Under the pieces are notes generated by a model. The model saw nothing but the letters and a program-made list of their open reading frames with translations. It was not told where the DNA came from and ran no database searches. From Phoenix dactylifera (Eukaryota; Streptophyta; Magnoliopsida; Arecales; Arecaceae): 64,000 nt of DNA. Below, piece after piece: positions 34,776 through 47,954 of the stretch. The stretch spans positions 6,574,585 to 6,638,584 of the forward strand of contig NC_052399.1 of assembly GCF_009389715.1 (NCBI RefSeq), read 5' to 3'. The translations under genes were made by a program, and so were the position numbers. Positions within the stretch are counted from its first letter, which is position 1. Every line of letters begins with the position of its first letter.

Positions 34776-37700
34776 TCATTCCCGCTTGTCCTCCTCAGCC
34801 TCATCTTCAAGACTAAGGGCATCAGTGTGACCCGCACTCCTTTCTTTCTTATCAAGCTTCACCCAATCCTAGGTCACCATCTGATGTCCTTTGGTTAGAG
34901 ACTGAGCTTCTTCATCATCATCTTCTCCCAGTTTCACCAGAATAGGCATATCTGTTGTAAAAGGAAGAGAGTTAAAAGCAAAACTAAGGCTTCTTTGAAG
35001 GGTGCGATGCCAATAATTTTTACTTTGAGAGCTTTGAGATGGTGCCCACAGATAGCACACAACACACAGCAATGCAAAGGAAAGAATGTCCCAAAGGCAG
35101 TGATGATCCATGCACTCTGCCACCGTTCACTATAAGGGTCTGTTGCCTTGAAGTAAACCTACAGAATGGAGAATTTTATTTAGATTCTAAGCATTTTCTT
35201 TACTGCAGCAAGAAGCTTTGCAATTTCACATGTATGCAAAATGTCAATTTTGTTTGTGCGGCAGCACATGTGAAATCATGGTTTACAGAACTTTTCCACC
35301 ACATGCATCTATATCCCATGTTATCATGTGATAATTTTAACAAGCAAAATCTAAATCTAAGACATCCCTATGGTATACATGGCCAGGTTGAAGTTGACCA
35401 ATGTCTCTCACTGCTTGGGAGGCCACATAACATCATCACGGGTAGGGGGAAAGATCGATAAACACTCACATGCCTTTTTCATATTTGCATTCCTTTTAGC
35501 TCTCTCTCACTCACTCACTCACTCACACACAATCTTAAAGAGTAACGGGAAATTAAACTACAAATGATCAGGAGCACAACCATCAAGAACAATTATTGGG
35601 GGGAAAACAACATTCCTACAGTAAATGGGTTCACATCCATCCATCAAGATTATTTATTTTGAAGATCAAATTTGTGCTAGGTTAATTTAGTAAAAACAAC
35701 ATGTTGACAGAGACTAATTATGTAGTAAATCTTGTGTTCCTATACAGAAATCCTCAGCTTCTTAAAAAATGTTAACTCCCTATTCCAAAGATAACATGAA
35801 GTCCATTTTTGTTTTTCATGATAAGTAATTAGTTTACATGAAAATGTGATATCATCGTCAGCATTCCTAGTCATTTTTCCATTAACTTAATGCTTTATTG
35901 GTTCTTCAAAAAAACCTAATGTTTAATTGGGCAATTACCAGAATTCCATGCTATGCAAATCCATATTACAACCATATACAAGCATCATCCACGCAAACAT
36001 ATGGAACATGTTATTCAACTTTAAAACAACATTAAGATTTAAAAGGATATTTTCTTTTGCAAATGAAGTATTTCAGGTTGCTTCAAAAAGATGAATGTAT
36101 CATGTATGTGTTTGGAATACTATAGTTGTCTGATACTTAATGCAACAATCATGAGTACTCTTATATATGCATCATTATTTTTAATATAACATATGAAAAG
36201 GCACATCAAATTCAATATTAACTAAAATAAGTATGTAATGGTAATGGATTGGTTGCCTTGGGAAACAACTCTTACAAAGATTTGATTTTAAAATTGTTTC
36301 ATCCAATAAGTATAAGATATATTGATATTAATCAGTACATAAAGGATATATTGGTTGATACATATATAGATTTATAATTATTGAGAGTAGTTAGATATAT
36401 TATAATTTTAGATCGATACTTAACACCTAAAGTTATGCAGGTTCACATTGTTCCTTTACAATTTCGTATGCTTTGCATGGTATGCCATGACATAAAGACA
36501 ATTAAACTATGTTTTGGACCCTCTAGTTGCCCAAAATACTGAACCACGCAATGTCACTAGACTTACTGATGACATAAATTTTTTCATGTCCCAACTCTCA
36601 AAGGTATGTATCATTCATTCACTCCAAAGCACTGATCCACTTCATCAACTCTTTACTAGTTTTATAAGAGTTCTTCCATATTCTTTAAATCTTGCTTTCT
36701 ATAGATCTAACTGAAAATGACTCTCACATATTTCCAGGTTGTTAATTGATATTTACGCTTCATTCTGCACCGTATATTGCTTAAATCTGCATTAGATTTG
36801 GCTTGGTGACATGAAACGAATAGATTTTATGTCGCAGGAAATGATTTTTATGCTGTTTATTTTTGGACTTCTGGTAAACAAGTTAGAATATATGAATTGT
36901 ATATGTCATATTTGAATTAGTCTGGGTTAAATGTTTCATAATAACTCATGTTTCAATTGGTCAATTCAAAATGGATCTTGGGATGGTTTAGATAAAATCA
37001 AATTATACAATATACTTTGAGCTGCAATTGAATTGTTCAAGTCAAATTTTTATATAAAAGGGCTATTAAAAACGAGGATACCTTTTGTTCATAGGAATCA
37101 AAAGGAAATTCAGGAGATAAAATAAAAAACATGGTTTTGTTGAATTAGAGAAAGCCAGTGAAAAAGTGCGACACAGAATAACTATGCAGGATAGACGTAG
37201 AAAGCTTATGAAAACATTACGATAAGATCATTCAGGACTTGAATGTGGTAAGGTGGTAAGCGTGGAATGTAGTTCAGGCTAAACCAGTAAATCCACGCGC
37301 ATTTGGCCTATAAAATGAGATGTATTCAAGCCTTAGCTCTTTACAGTATTATGTGATTTGCAGATGATACAATGATGTATGATGGAGACAAGGATGGCTA
37401 TGATGCTAGCTTAGGGAGTAAAGCTTAAGGCTTCAACTATAAGAGACAAAAGTATATGGTTAACATGGAATACGCAGAATTCAGAGGTCGCCATCTTGAT
37501 CTAGAGTAGTCAAAGCCACCCTTAGGCCTAAATGTTTGGATAACAAATATTTTGAAGCTCTGGACCAAGTCAGGATAAAAGCAGATGCATGATACCTCAA
37601 TATAAAATAAAAGAGGAATCAATTAAAACATGGTCGTAATGGAAAAGTTAAGACCATCATAAGAAAAGTTAACTCACTTTTTTAGTTAAATAGTTATCGA

Positions 37701-40700
37701 TGTGTTTACTTAGCATACTATACAACAGTAATCAACCTTTTTATTAACAACTATGAATATGTTGAAATGCATCTAACTATTTCTAATATTTTTAAAAAGC
37801 AGCAGAAGTGGAAGAAAATTGAATCATGGATTACACAAAGTAGCTATTCATCTTCAACAATTTCATGTGTCTTGGATGAGAAGGTTTATTAAAGACAGGC
37901 ATTTGACTGATGTACTAAATACTCATGTTGGCATCACCTAATGATTGACAGGCCATGAACTTGAATTGTTGCAGATCATTAAACCATGTGGAATGAAGGT
38001 TTGATGCTAGATAATGGCAAAAAAGGCCTAAAATTGAATCAATAGCCAAGAGACATGTACTAACATAATTGCAGATTTATGATATGTATTGTACTAATGA
38101 GGATTCACTTCCAAAACATCAAGAGATAACAAAGAAGATGTGGCACTCCGCTCTCGCATTGCAAGAGTAGTTATATCAGATGGGCTTAACACAGCGTAGG
38201 ATTTAAATGTTTGTTTTGTCATTTCTGGCACATTTATAAAATCATGATCTGATTAAAAACCACTGCATCAATCACTTATGGTCATATGATCAAGTGTAAT
38301 ATGTGGATATTACCGATCTTCGCATTTGGTATCAGAGGATTTAGGAAGTTGTGGCATTGAAAAATCCATTGAATTCTATTAAATTATATATATATTATTA
38401 TAACAAACCAGAAATATAACATATGCTTCACAATTGGATACAAAGCAGATAATAACAAGAAGAAATGTTAACCACAGTTGAAAAATTCGTGAATGGGCGG
38501 GCTGTACAGAATAAGCACAAAGCTTTGAAGAAAAACAGCTATTCATATGTTGAAACTCATATTCTGCAAAGCAATGTAACAACATTCTGATGAGCATAGC
38601 ATCTTATAAGTAAGAACTAAGAAGGAAATACTGAAGTTGATACTTCAGAGACTCTGCAATAGAATGCTGAACTAAAACATTCAAGTGTAACAAGCATAGA
38701 ATGCTAAGATCAGATATTCTTCTTCAAATATCAAATTTATGGATTTTAACACAAAGTTCTCCAACTTTCTGTACAATACCTCATCCACAATTACAGGGTT
38801 CAGCTATGGAGCGCAACTGTAAGAGGATTCAAGGAAAATGAATTATTTATGACTGCTCATCATCATCAATCCTCTAAGGAGTGGAACAAGATGCCAGGCC
38901 AAGAAAATTTTAAGCAGAAGGGTGGCCTTGCATAAATCTAAAATGTCAATTGGTGCAAAGGGAGGCCTGCCTAATTATAATAGAAATTCTGGCACATGTA
39001 TCTGGAAGCAGACCATGAAAAATTCTCCAAAAGTTGGAATGAGTAGTCTAGAGAAGAGGGAAATGACAAAGTTTGGATGGTGTAAGGAATTTTGTTCCTC
39101 TCAGGGTGATCTCAAGGAATACAGGATTTTACAAGCGTGGTTTTATTAGGTTTTGTTAATCAATATGTCCATTAATATGCAACCAAATTTAACGTAATAC
39201 AGGCATCGCACAAAACCCAACTGTTTACCTTCTAAGTCCCCCTTCATAAAACCAATAATCCAACCATGATCACATCCAACCAACAAATGTAACCCCTCTG
39301 CTCTTTCAGCATCCATCTCTCTGCTGTCTCTCCTTCATCCACCCTCATCACTAGCACTCTTGTTCCTCAGCCATTCTTCTGCTTCTTCCTCCATCACACC
39401 CACCATCACTTCAGATCTGGCAATTTCCTCTCCAATTTTGGTTATTATTTTTTGGTTCCCCTAATACAATACAACAATATTTCCCAAAACCCGGGTGGAA
39501 GAAAACAGCAGTCTAAATAACTAAACGACATAAGTTTTAGCGAGGCCACTCTAAGACCTAATTTTTAAAAACAAGGTTTTGCAAAAAGAAACTCGTGGCA
39601 AATCAAGGAATGCTTAACCGGCCTGTACGGCCGGTTCAGCCATACGAACTGTTTGGTCTCTGACAGTCCGGTTCGGCGTTAAAAAATGGTACCAGCCATA
39701 CCGGCCCATGCCGGCCGGCACTGGCCCATACTGGCTAAGCCCAAAAAATTGGCTTTTGGAGGCCAAACAGTGGTAGGTTCAGTACCGGTTCGAACCAGTC
39801 GAACAGTACCGGTTGGCTATCCTTGGAGCAATAACCTTGGGCACATTACAAGGTAAGAACAAACTAGAACATCATCTCAAAATGTGATCAGACTATTGAT
39901 AATTCAAGAATGGAAATTTTTCCTTGGATAGCATTGGAGTACAGCAGGGTTTGAGTACAGGGGCCTATATGGCATGTGAAGAATGTCATACTTTAATTTC
40001 AGTACAACGACACATGCAACTCAATAAGAGAGAGAAGATTTGAAGTGCTCTCAATTGTTCATTCCATGAGAAGTTACATCCAAAACTTAATTCAATCCAC
40101 GTTTTAGATAGCTATACTGGTGTTAGTGTTGATGTTAATGGCAATTCTCCAAACACAAATAATACAAAAAAATGCAGCTACAGTACTTGGATGTAAAACC
40201 ACTACATGTACCGCATATCTGGTTACAAAGCAGTATCAAATTAATATCGATATGTTCTACAATAAGAATACAATAGATAAATTGCAAACCAATTACAATC
40301 AACGATGCCACTGAAAACAATCTCATAATAATTGTTAGGGTACAAAATGATCACAAACGTATGGCCATAAGTCATGGCCCTCTTTCTCTCCCTAACATGC
40401 TGCTTCCAATTCTTAATATGCTTTTTTTTTTGTTTCTTGAATATGTTCAGTAATCTAGTAGGTTAGAGGTAATTGATTCTGGTTAGCTAGATTTTATGAT
40501 TTGTTGCTATATGCTAGGATTCTTCTAGAACAATCCAAATACTGTACAAGCATTGATACCCATACAGTCAAACACATATATGAGGGATAAGACATAGTAA
40601 CACAATGTTTCAGTCTATAAAAGACACAAGACCGATGATCAATACTGCATCAATATAGCATTTAGGAGAAACTAACAGAAGTACAGTATTCTATGAATGC

Positions 40701-43700
40701 TGCAATAATTCTGCTTCCAATAAGCCAGTAGCTACTAATCATCATGATGTTTTCATAAGACCTAGTAACACTACATAATCATTTTATAATTCCCGTATGC
40801 ATATAGTACATGAAAATAAATACCACAACTACATTTTGAGTAATTTCATTTGCTTATTTTTAGTAAAATTCTATTTTATGTATAGTAGCTGAAGAGAATG
40901 TGGCATTTACATCTTCAAACTATTTCTTGATCTTAAAAATGTTATCAGTAAAATGCAATGGAAAAATGCTACATTCCCAGCTCATAACTGAGTAAAAGGA
41001 AATTGTGTTGCAATAGGAAATTGCTTTATTTTTAGTAAACTATCTATTTTATGTATAGTAGCTGAAGAGAAATGTAAGAATTTACATCTGCAAACTATTT
41101 CCTTGAACTTCAAAATGTTATCAGTAAAATGCAATGGAAAAATGCTAAACCCAGCTCATAACTGAGTAAAAAGGAATTGTGTTGCAATAGAAATAGTAAA
41201 AAGGCATAAAATCTCAAGTAAAGCAAATTTCATGATGAAAGAAAAGAAAAAACATATTATTTTGCTTTTTGCAGAATGTGGTATGAATGTTTTCCTTTCT
41301 TTTTTTTCTTGTTCACATGCTAATTGAGTTCCTAGGTGAAAGGGTAAAGCAACATACTGAGTTGATAGGACAGATGAAGAAGAAGTTGTTATGATGCGAA
41401 AAGACTTGCAGATATGATATATGATATACAATAATACTCTTGCTGAAGTTAATAAGAAGTTGCTTTTCTACCTCATATCCATCCAAGCAACTGAAGCAAT
41501 CAGCAATTGCCATGCATTAGTAAACTTCTGTATATGTCCAACTTCACGGACTTTTTTGCCTAAAAGGTTTCACCTTAACCATGTTAGAAGTAGTGCCTTG
41601 GAAAGGAACTGACAAAAGAATAAGAAGTAACCAGAGTTTTCAAAAGCATAATGATGAAATAATCTGGTACTACAACTAATGAAACATATTCAGGTTTAGT
41701 TTTATACACCTGTAGCTTTTCTAGCGTCGAGAAAGAGAGTAAAAATCCAGAGTATTATGAAAGCATCCAAAAATGCATCAGAAGGACAAGGAAAGCCTTG
41801 CTTTGCCTGAAATATCATTGATGGTTCCAACATTTTCTGCATATCCAGTAACTCTGATGCCAAAAAATACGTTATTGAGAAGAGCACCTTTGAGGTAAGA
41901 CCCAAGAGTTGGCGGACAACCGTATCCATTGAAACAGAAAGTAGAAGTAGACGCGAAACTGTTTTTCTAACAGCTCCAACAGTCACCACCAGTCGTTATT
42001 CCAACAGGTTCACACCAGTGTTATTAATCAAATATCAAAGTACATAGAGTCATTTCAAACAAGCCAGAGCAATAACTAGGTGATACAGTTCTGTAATGCA
42101 GTATATCTTCCAAAACCTTACATACTGGCAACCAAATGATACTTAGCAGAAATATGCATTTGACATGAGTATGTAGAATTATTGAGGGAGCGATCCTCTG
42201 GCAAATAACCAGGGTTTTTCCAGATTGTTTTTCCACTCACCGAGAGCTCTCAACTTTGGATAAGAGATAAAGAACAAGTTATACATTCAGTCTTTGTTAT
42301 ATTTATATCCTCCGTTTCAATACTGTTGATAAATAATTTGCACTAAAGTGTAATTTATAACAACAGGCCAGTTAATCTACAGATGATAGTCTCTTGATAA
42401 CTTCGCCTTGTTTGCCCCTCAAGCTTAGCAAGATCAGGGGCATATGGATCTTTGTCCACCATAAGCAGATCACCAATATTTCCCGATAGATGCTTCAAAT
42501 ATAATAGCTTGGATCAACCAGTACTATGCTCCATGCTTGATGCTGCTCAGCTGAAAACTTTGTCCTCAGAATGTGATGTTCTCAAACCTGAGGATTACCA
42601 ATTAGATAGCAAAGAGTGGATTCTAACAGCAAAGATTTGTCTCTCAATAAAAGAAAAAGTTATAAGCATATGCTTGTTGAGTACACGAGGGGGGTGTTTG
42701 AAGCAAGCATAGAGTGTTAGCTAATGCATGCATACATATACATAGATAAAGAGGCCAAAAGGAGTCACCAAAACTTAGTAAGTGACACCGGAGGCAAATA
42801 TTGCATCTAGTGCACACACGACAAAATTTGAACAGTAACAACTACACATCATATTCATATCAGACAGCCAAAGTTTGGAAACGCCACAGCAAATATAGAC
42901 CAGCCAATTGAACGCAAAGAAGCACATAAGACAGCCCAACAACTACCTTGTTTAATACTTTTAATGAAATCCAACATCAAAAATAATGAATAGCATATAT
43001 AAGATAAATCTATGAATTTAAAAAATCAAATTGCTCAAAAGAAAAGTGATAAAGGAAACATTGCTCATACAAAATGCACATTGAAATGATTTGCTTCACT
43101 GAGTTTGATTAGATCTATGTCAACCCCATGTACACTTGTATCATCTGCATTACATACCTTATTTCATTTTTGGTACTGAAGAGTTCTAGACAATACACAT
43201 CAATATGATTGATATTCATTTACCGTATCATAATTGCAACCATGGGCACTGGCAAATATTATGGCAAATCACTATGGCACAAACATTTTAATGATAGGCA
43301 AGGCGAACCGGTCCGGTAGGGCATACGGTCGGCCGCCGACTGTTCGGACCAGTTCGAACCGGTACACTGGTTCAGCCTCCAAAAGCTCAAAAAAAAAATT
43401 GGCCTAGCGGTACGGGCTGGTACATTTTTAACGCAAACTGGACCGGTCAGAACTGACCGGTTTGGTAGGGTTTGAACCGGCTAGTACAGGCTGAACCGGC
43501 TTGCACTAGGATGGCAAAGGGCTATTAACCCAGTAATCCAATACAGATCAATCGTAATCTTGGATTGAGTCTAGAAAATGAGCCAGTAACCTATTCAGTT
43601 GGTTTTCAGTCCTAAGTTTAAGACCAAAGCATTATTAGTTCAGATTGGCTATATCAATCCATACCCCTCTTAATACATAAATACATAATATATTGTGATC

Positions 43701-46243
43701 AATCCAACAAGCATTTGGGATGGGTAAAACTAGTAATAGAGCATGTCTATTGATGACCAGTTAAGAAATTCAATTATAATATAATCTAGTTAAATTGTGT
43801 AACCCATAAACCAGTCATAATTAACATATTGTGAGACTTGGCATATTTTATGTCATGTCCAATCACAACCATCAAACATCTAATCTGGACTCATGTAAAA
43901 GTATGGCGATGATAATGTCGGTTTAAAAGGAATTTGATGTGCAAATAGTAATTTAAATATAGTGTAAAAGTATATGAGAATAGCTTAATAATACTCGACA
44001 CTGCCGATATCTGATCCTAGTCCTGATTATTTTTGGTATGCTTTGATATAGGTATGAGGTGTAGATAGGATTGGATTTGGATTAAGATCTAACTTATGTG
44101 CTTGAGTTTGGTAAGGATATGGTCAATCTGACCCCAACCCAACTGCTGTCACCCCTAGAGACACCAATGAAAGCATGGCACCAAACCTTAAGAATGTCTT
44201 GTACATGATTATAAGAGAAACATCTAGGTAATGGAAGACATTGATGTTGCAACTTGAAACAAGATCTATTAAATTAAAGAAATTTCAATGAGCTTCAAAA
44301 AGCAAAGCACGGATCTCCTATTATTGAGGGAAATTTGGGATCAGCTTTATAGATCCTCATTCACCAACATTCCTATTCATGGCTATCTCTAATGTTATTT
44401 CAAGCTTTCCATATTTTTTTCCACAACTTCTATCTATGCTACCTTAGGTCCTCCCTTCTCTTCATGAATCTGTCAAAAACATATTTCTCCCTCTCCAAAA
44501 TCCCTTCATATCAAGGTTTTTACCAATGCCATTTCATTTGGTTCTCCATCACTTCATTCTTGTTTGTTGCAAACTCAATTGTCAATCTATCTTTTCTAGT
44601 TTTGCAACATGCTCAAATGTATGGCACATTTTGACATCGGCCAGAAAAAGGCCCATCAAATTCTTATAACCATCCAGCACTGTTTGTTAATATTGATGAG
44701 GAATGATGATGTAATTAACCAAAAACTTGTTTGGGTGCACGCCCATTTCTATATTCTGTTCTTAGAAAACAAACAAAAAAGAACGAGGATGAGCAACAAA
44801 AACAGGTCTTCTTGAGTTTTTCTCTTTTTGAGTTGTTCAAAGCAAATTATTAAAAAAAAAAGCTAACAAAACTCTTATGAAATTGTATAGTCCTAAGTAT
44901 TCAAATTCTAGTAATATGAAATGAAAAAACTAGTTTTCATGCAAATGACTATTCCCCTTCAAGAACTCACTCTATCATAATCATTTCTAGTTTTTTATGC
45001 ACACCTTAAATGGTATCCACCTTGAGATTATCATATCTGCTCCACTCTTCTTACATTCAAGTTCCTGCTTCATAGCCCAACATCCTAACTAATGCAGCAT
45101 AGCTGATCTTCTATATTCTAGGGAACCAGTTGAGTTAAACATTGACCTCATCAAAACATTCTGCCAGAATTTTATCCACGGTTCTATATTCTGGCAGGAC
45201 AAGGGGCATCCGGATCATCCCATCCCGTTCCTGTGAGAGATCGAGAATGGGGACAGGGTTGCAACTCCCAAAACCATCCATGCGGGCAAATAAAAAGAAA
45301 GAGAAAAGCAAAAAAAGGAGGGAAAGGAAAAGATAGGGGGAAAAGGAAAGAAAGGAAAGAAGAAGAAATATGAAAGAAAAAAAGGAAGGATGGGAGAAGA
45401 AAAATAAGGAAATGAAAGAAAGGAAGAAAGGGAGAATAAATGATAGAAAGAAGAAAAGAAAGAAAGAAAAAGAAAAAAAAAAGAAGGAGAAAGATGGAGG
45501 GTACTTATCGGAATGCTCAACCGAGACATCCATCTGGATAGGCTGGGACAGCGGAGCATCCAATTCCGTGGAGTAACAGGGATATCCCTATCTTACGGGA
45601 TTTAAAACCCTAATATAGCTGTCCTCGCTTCACAAATTAGTTAACAACGGAATTTCAAATCGCCAAACAAAGATTCAAACCTCAACTCACATTCTCAAGA
45701 AAACAATTACATCGCCATCCTAGAGAACGTGTAAGTTCCGATCTGAAGCAGGACGTCCTAAATACCACTTGCTTTTCCATTACAAGGAGCACTTCCATTC
45801 CCCCACGACAGCCGTCAACCGCTGCTTTTCAGTGTAAACTCTCACTCCCATTGCCCAAAATTCAGTCCAAAAACGGTTTTCCAAGAAATTCTTTAGCTCC
45901 ATGACTTATAATAAGATGGATTAGAAACAGATCGCAGTTCCAATTGATTTCAGTACCTTACACAACTAAAATCAACTGAATGGCCCCAATTATTATAAAA
46001 ACCAAATCAAGGAGTGGAGGAACTTCTCCATTACCTGATATACGAGCGGCCATCATCGATCCCGGGCGAGCTTTTGGCGGCGGCGGCGATCCCCTCGCTG
46101 CCGCCGGAGAGGAGGAAGGCGTTGCCGACTTCCTTGAAGGGCTCGTGATCGTAGGTGTGGATCGAGCCCTCGACCCTCCGGAGGTCGGTGAGAGCGGCAG
46201 CGAATAAGAGGAGGAGAAAGGAGAGAGAGGTGGAGATCTCCAT
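34776..46243 (-). CDS. GOST-family seven-transmembrane protein (lung 7TM receptor / TMEM87-like)
   Basis: Exons on the minus strand: 46035-46243, 41710-42587, 41472-41559, 35023-35158, 34776-34951. Exon 1 (ATG 46243) is intact: signal peptide MEISTSLSFLLLLFAAALT, then SIHTYDHEPFKEVGNAFLL and SGGSEG. Exon 2, read across frames, gives the lumenal domain (RFENITFWRTK, GQRSIC, KTGMYNLFFI) and membrane helices (WVVTVGAVRKTVSRLL, TYFLASELLD, DAFLDAFIILWIF). Exon 3 gives VKLDIYRKFTNALA and exon 4 VYFKATDPYSERWQSAWII then CYLWAPSQSSQ. The acidic tail ends EAEEDKRE-stop. Family members are Golgi/endomembrane proteins with a GOLD-like lumenal domain. Exons 2 and 3 are short by about 60 bases through scattered one-base deletions; exon 4 and its donor each lack one base. 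Introns are 3.4 kb, 150 bp, 6.3 kb and 71 bp. Confidence 0.87.
39600..39830 (-). repeat. GGTACC/CCGGTT-rich dispersed repeat, copy A
   Basis: Dense in ACCGG, GGCCGG and GGTACCGGTT-like words, with CAGTACCGGTTCGAACCAG. Its reverse complement aligns in order with 43295-43505: TTCGAACCGGTAC, then CCTCCAAAAG, an A/T run, GGTAC and TTTTTAACGC, GAACCGGCC. No coding capacity. Confidence 0.75.
40850..41194 (+). repeat. Tandem duplication of about 172 bp in GOST-like intron 3
   Basis: Copies 40850-41020 and 41021-41194 both run from TTGCTT(T)ATTTTTAGTAAA through TATTTTATGTATAGTAGCTG, GTTATCAGTAAAATGCAATG and CTCATAACTGAGTAAAA. They differ mainly by one- or two-base indels. Confidence 0.88.
43295..43505 (+). 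repeat. GGTACC/CCGGTT-rich dispersed repeat, copy B
   Basis: Opposite orientation to copy A. Contains CAGTTCGAACCGGTACACTG, CCTCCAAAAGCTC, an A run, then GGTACATTTTTAACGC and GAACCGGC near its end. Confidence 0.75.
45135..45600. repeat. Repeat with about 200-bp polypurine core
   Basis: Bases 45288-45500 on the plus strand are almost only A and G (GGAAAGAAAGGAAAG style), flanked by GC-richer arms with CCATCC / GGGAT words and ending GGGATTTAAAACCC. Reading frames here are low-complexity artefacts. Confidence 0.7.
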
Positions 46244-47604
46244 GGAAGGGAGGGAGAGACGAGAGAGGAGAGAGATCAGAGGAGGGGCGAAGGGGGCTCA
46301 GAACCGCCTCGGCGTCGTGCAGTGGGGACGGCCCCAGAAATAGACAAGGGCCGAGGCGGGGTCCTCTGGGTGGAGGGTGGGTGCGAGGTGTGACGCGAGA
46401 ACGAGCGACCGTCATCAAGCGGAGCCCACGAACGCCGACGGGAGGGGGGTGGATAAATTTATGTGCGGACGCCCGCATGAAAACTATCAAAGCCCACCGT
46501 GCAAGTTTGGTGGATGGCTTCGGAGGTGGATGCCCCATGCATGCTCGCTTGGTTCTACCTATGCGTGCACCCGCACGCTATTTCTCATTTTGATGAACCA
46601 TTGTGGATGAAAGCAAGGTGGCCGGACTGTGCAGTTTGACCTTAGCATACCCAAATGCATGTGAAAGATGCTATGTTGCTTGTGATCTTTCTTTGTAATT
46701 AATTATTTTTATAGTTTATATTGTTTAAAAAGATATTAAAAATCTTAAAAGATATTTTGAAAAATGTATATATATTTATTTAAAAAAATAGCTTACGGAA
46801 AAATTTTGAGTATGATGGCGAAGTTTTGTATGCATCTATATGGTTAGATATGCCCAAACTATAATATATTACTATATTAAGAGCAACTCTTGTAATAAGA
46901 GACGGGGATTCGATAGAAAAAGATGTTAGTCCTTGCTCTGAACCATATATATGGATCTCTAGTTCTACAAGTGGTAGCTCGGTTTGCTCAAACTTGGACT
47001 CCGACCTAGATGAGGGCGGGGTGTTGTGCTTATAGAGTAAAGGACAGAAAATATATATAGAAAAAGATAGATTTTGCTTCTTTCAATAGCAGAATGTATC
47101 TATTTTCTCGTATTTAAAATATATAATAGAGCATTCAAATCAAAGATCTATAATATTGATTGTGATCTATATATTACTAAAATTCTTAAAATCAAAAATC
47201 ATATATTTTGGCGATTTCCAACATATGCATCAAGTAGATGTACAAATATGTGGTTAAAATAGTAGGAGACCATATTTTCCATGATCCAAATATTAAAGTC
47301 TATCGATTTTGAATCTTTTTATATGTTTTAACATATATATGTACATGTATGTATGTATGTATGTATATATCTTCACTTATTTTATCTTCACTTGATAGAT
47401 AGATAATGAAAATCATTTATTTTTATCCTTCACTTGATGCATAGATTAGAAAACCATCAAAATACATGATTTTGAATTTTGAGGCATTTTTAGTGATATA
47501 TATTATGATCAATAGTGTAGATCTTTGTTTGGACATTTCATTATTGATTTTGAAATTGAGAGGAGTATATACTATCTTATCTCGAGAGAAGTATAATTCA
47601 TACT

Positions 47605-47954
47605 GGGCGTAAAAAAGGAGTTTACAGCTACTACCTAATTCAACATTTGGAGTTTAAAAATAGAAATCCAAACTATTGGATGTGATCTAGATGGCTCAAA
47701 TTATCTATTTGTAAAATATTATATACAGTGGAAACCTCTAGCTCATGCATCAAGTTATGTCAAGTAGATAATTATAATAAAATGACATTATATATTGATT
47801 TCAGGATAACGATACATAAGTAGGGGTCTCCAAACTATATTATTTTTGTAAATAGGCATTTGGGCCTTTTAGATCACATCCAATGATTTAGATTTCCATT
47901 TTTAAACACTAGCATTAAATGTAGTAGTGGGTGTAAAGCTTTTTTCTTTACACC
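47605..47954. mobile_element. Fold-back element with about 140-bp imperfect inverted repeats
   Basis: The left arm starts GGGCGTAAAAAAGGAGTTTAC and has GTTTAAAAATAGAAATCCAAA then TTGGATGTGATCTA. The right arm, reverse-complemented, has GGTGTAAAGAAAAAAGC, GTTTAAAAATGGAAATCTAA and TTGGATGTGATCTA at matching distances. This architecture fits a Mutator-like or similar MITE; I could not identify a clear target duplication. Confidence 0.7.

Larger units (their letters stand above)
35159..41471 (-). other. GOST-like intron 3 (6.3 kb)
   Basis: Intron between GAG|GTAGAA (41471) and CTGTAG|GTT (35159). It is mainly AT-rich sequence and contains the repeats at 39600-39830 and 40850-41194. No other gene recognised. 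Confidence 0.7.
42588..46034 (-). other. GOST-like intron 1 (3.4 kb)
   Basis: Donor AG|GTAATG (46034), acceptor CCTCAG|GTT (42588). Contains the dispersed repeat at 43295-43505 and the polypurine element at 45135-45600; otherwise AT-rich. Confidence 0.75.

Noticed and set aside
45135-45576. Lys/Glu-rich and Phe-rich open frames on opposite strands
   Set aside because: By-product of the polypurine tract; same for 63586-63873.
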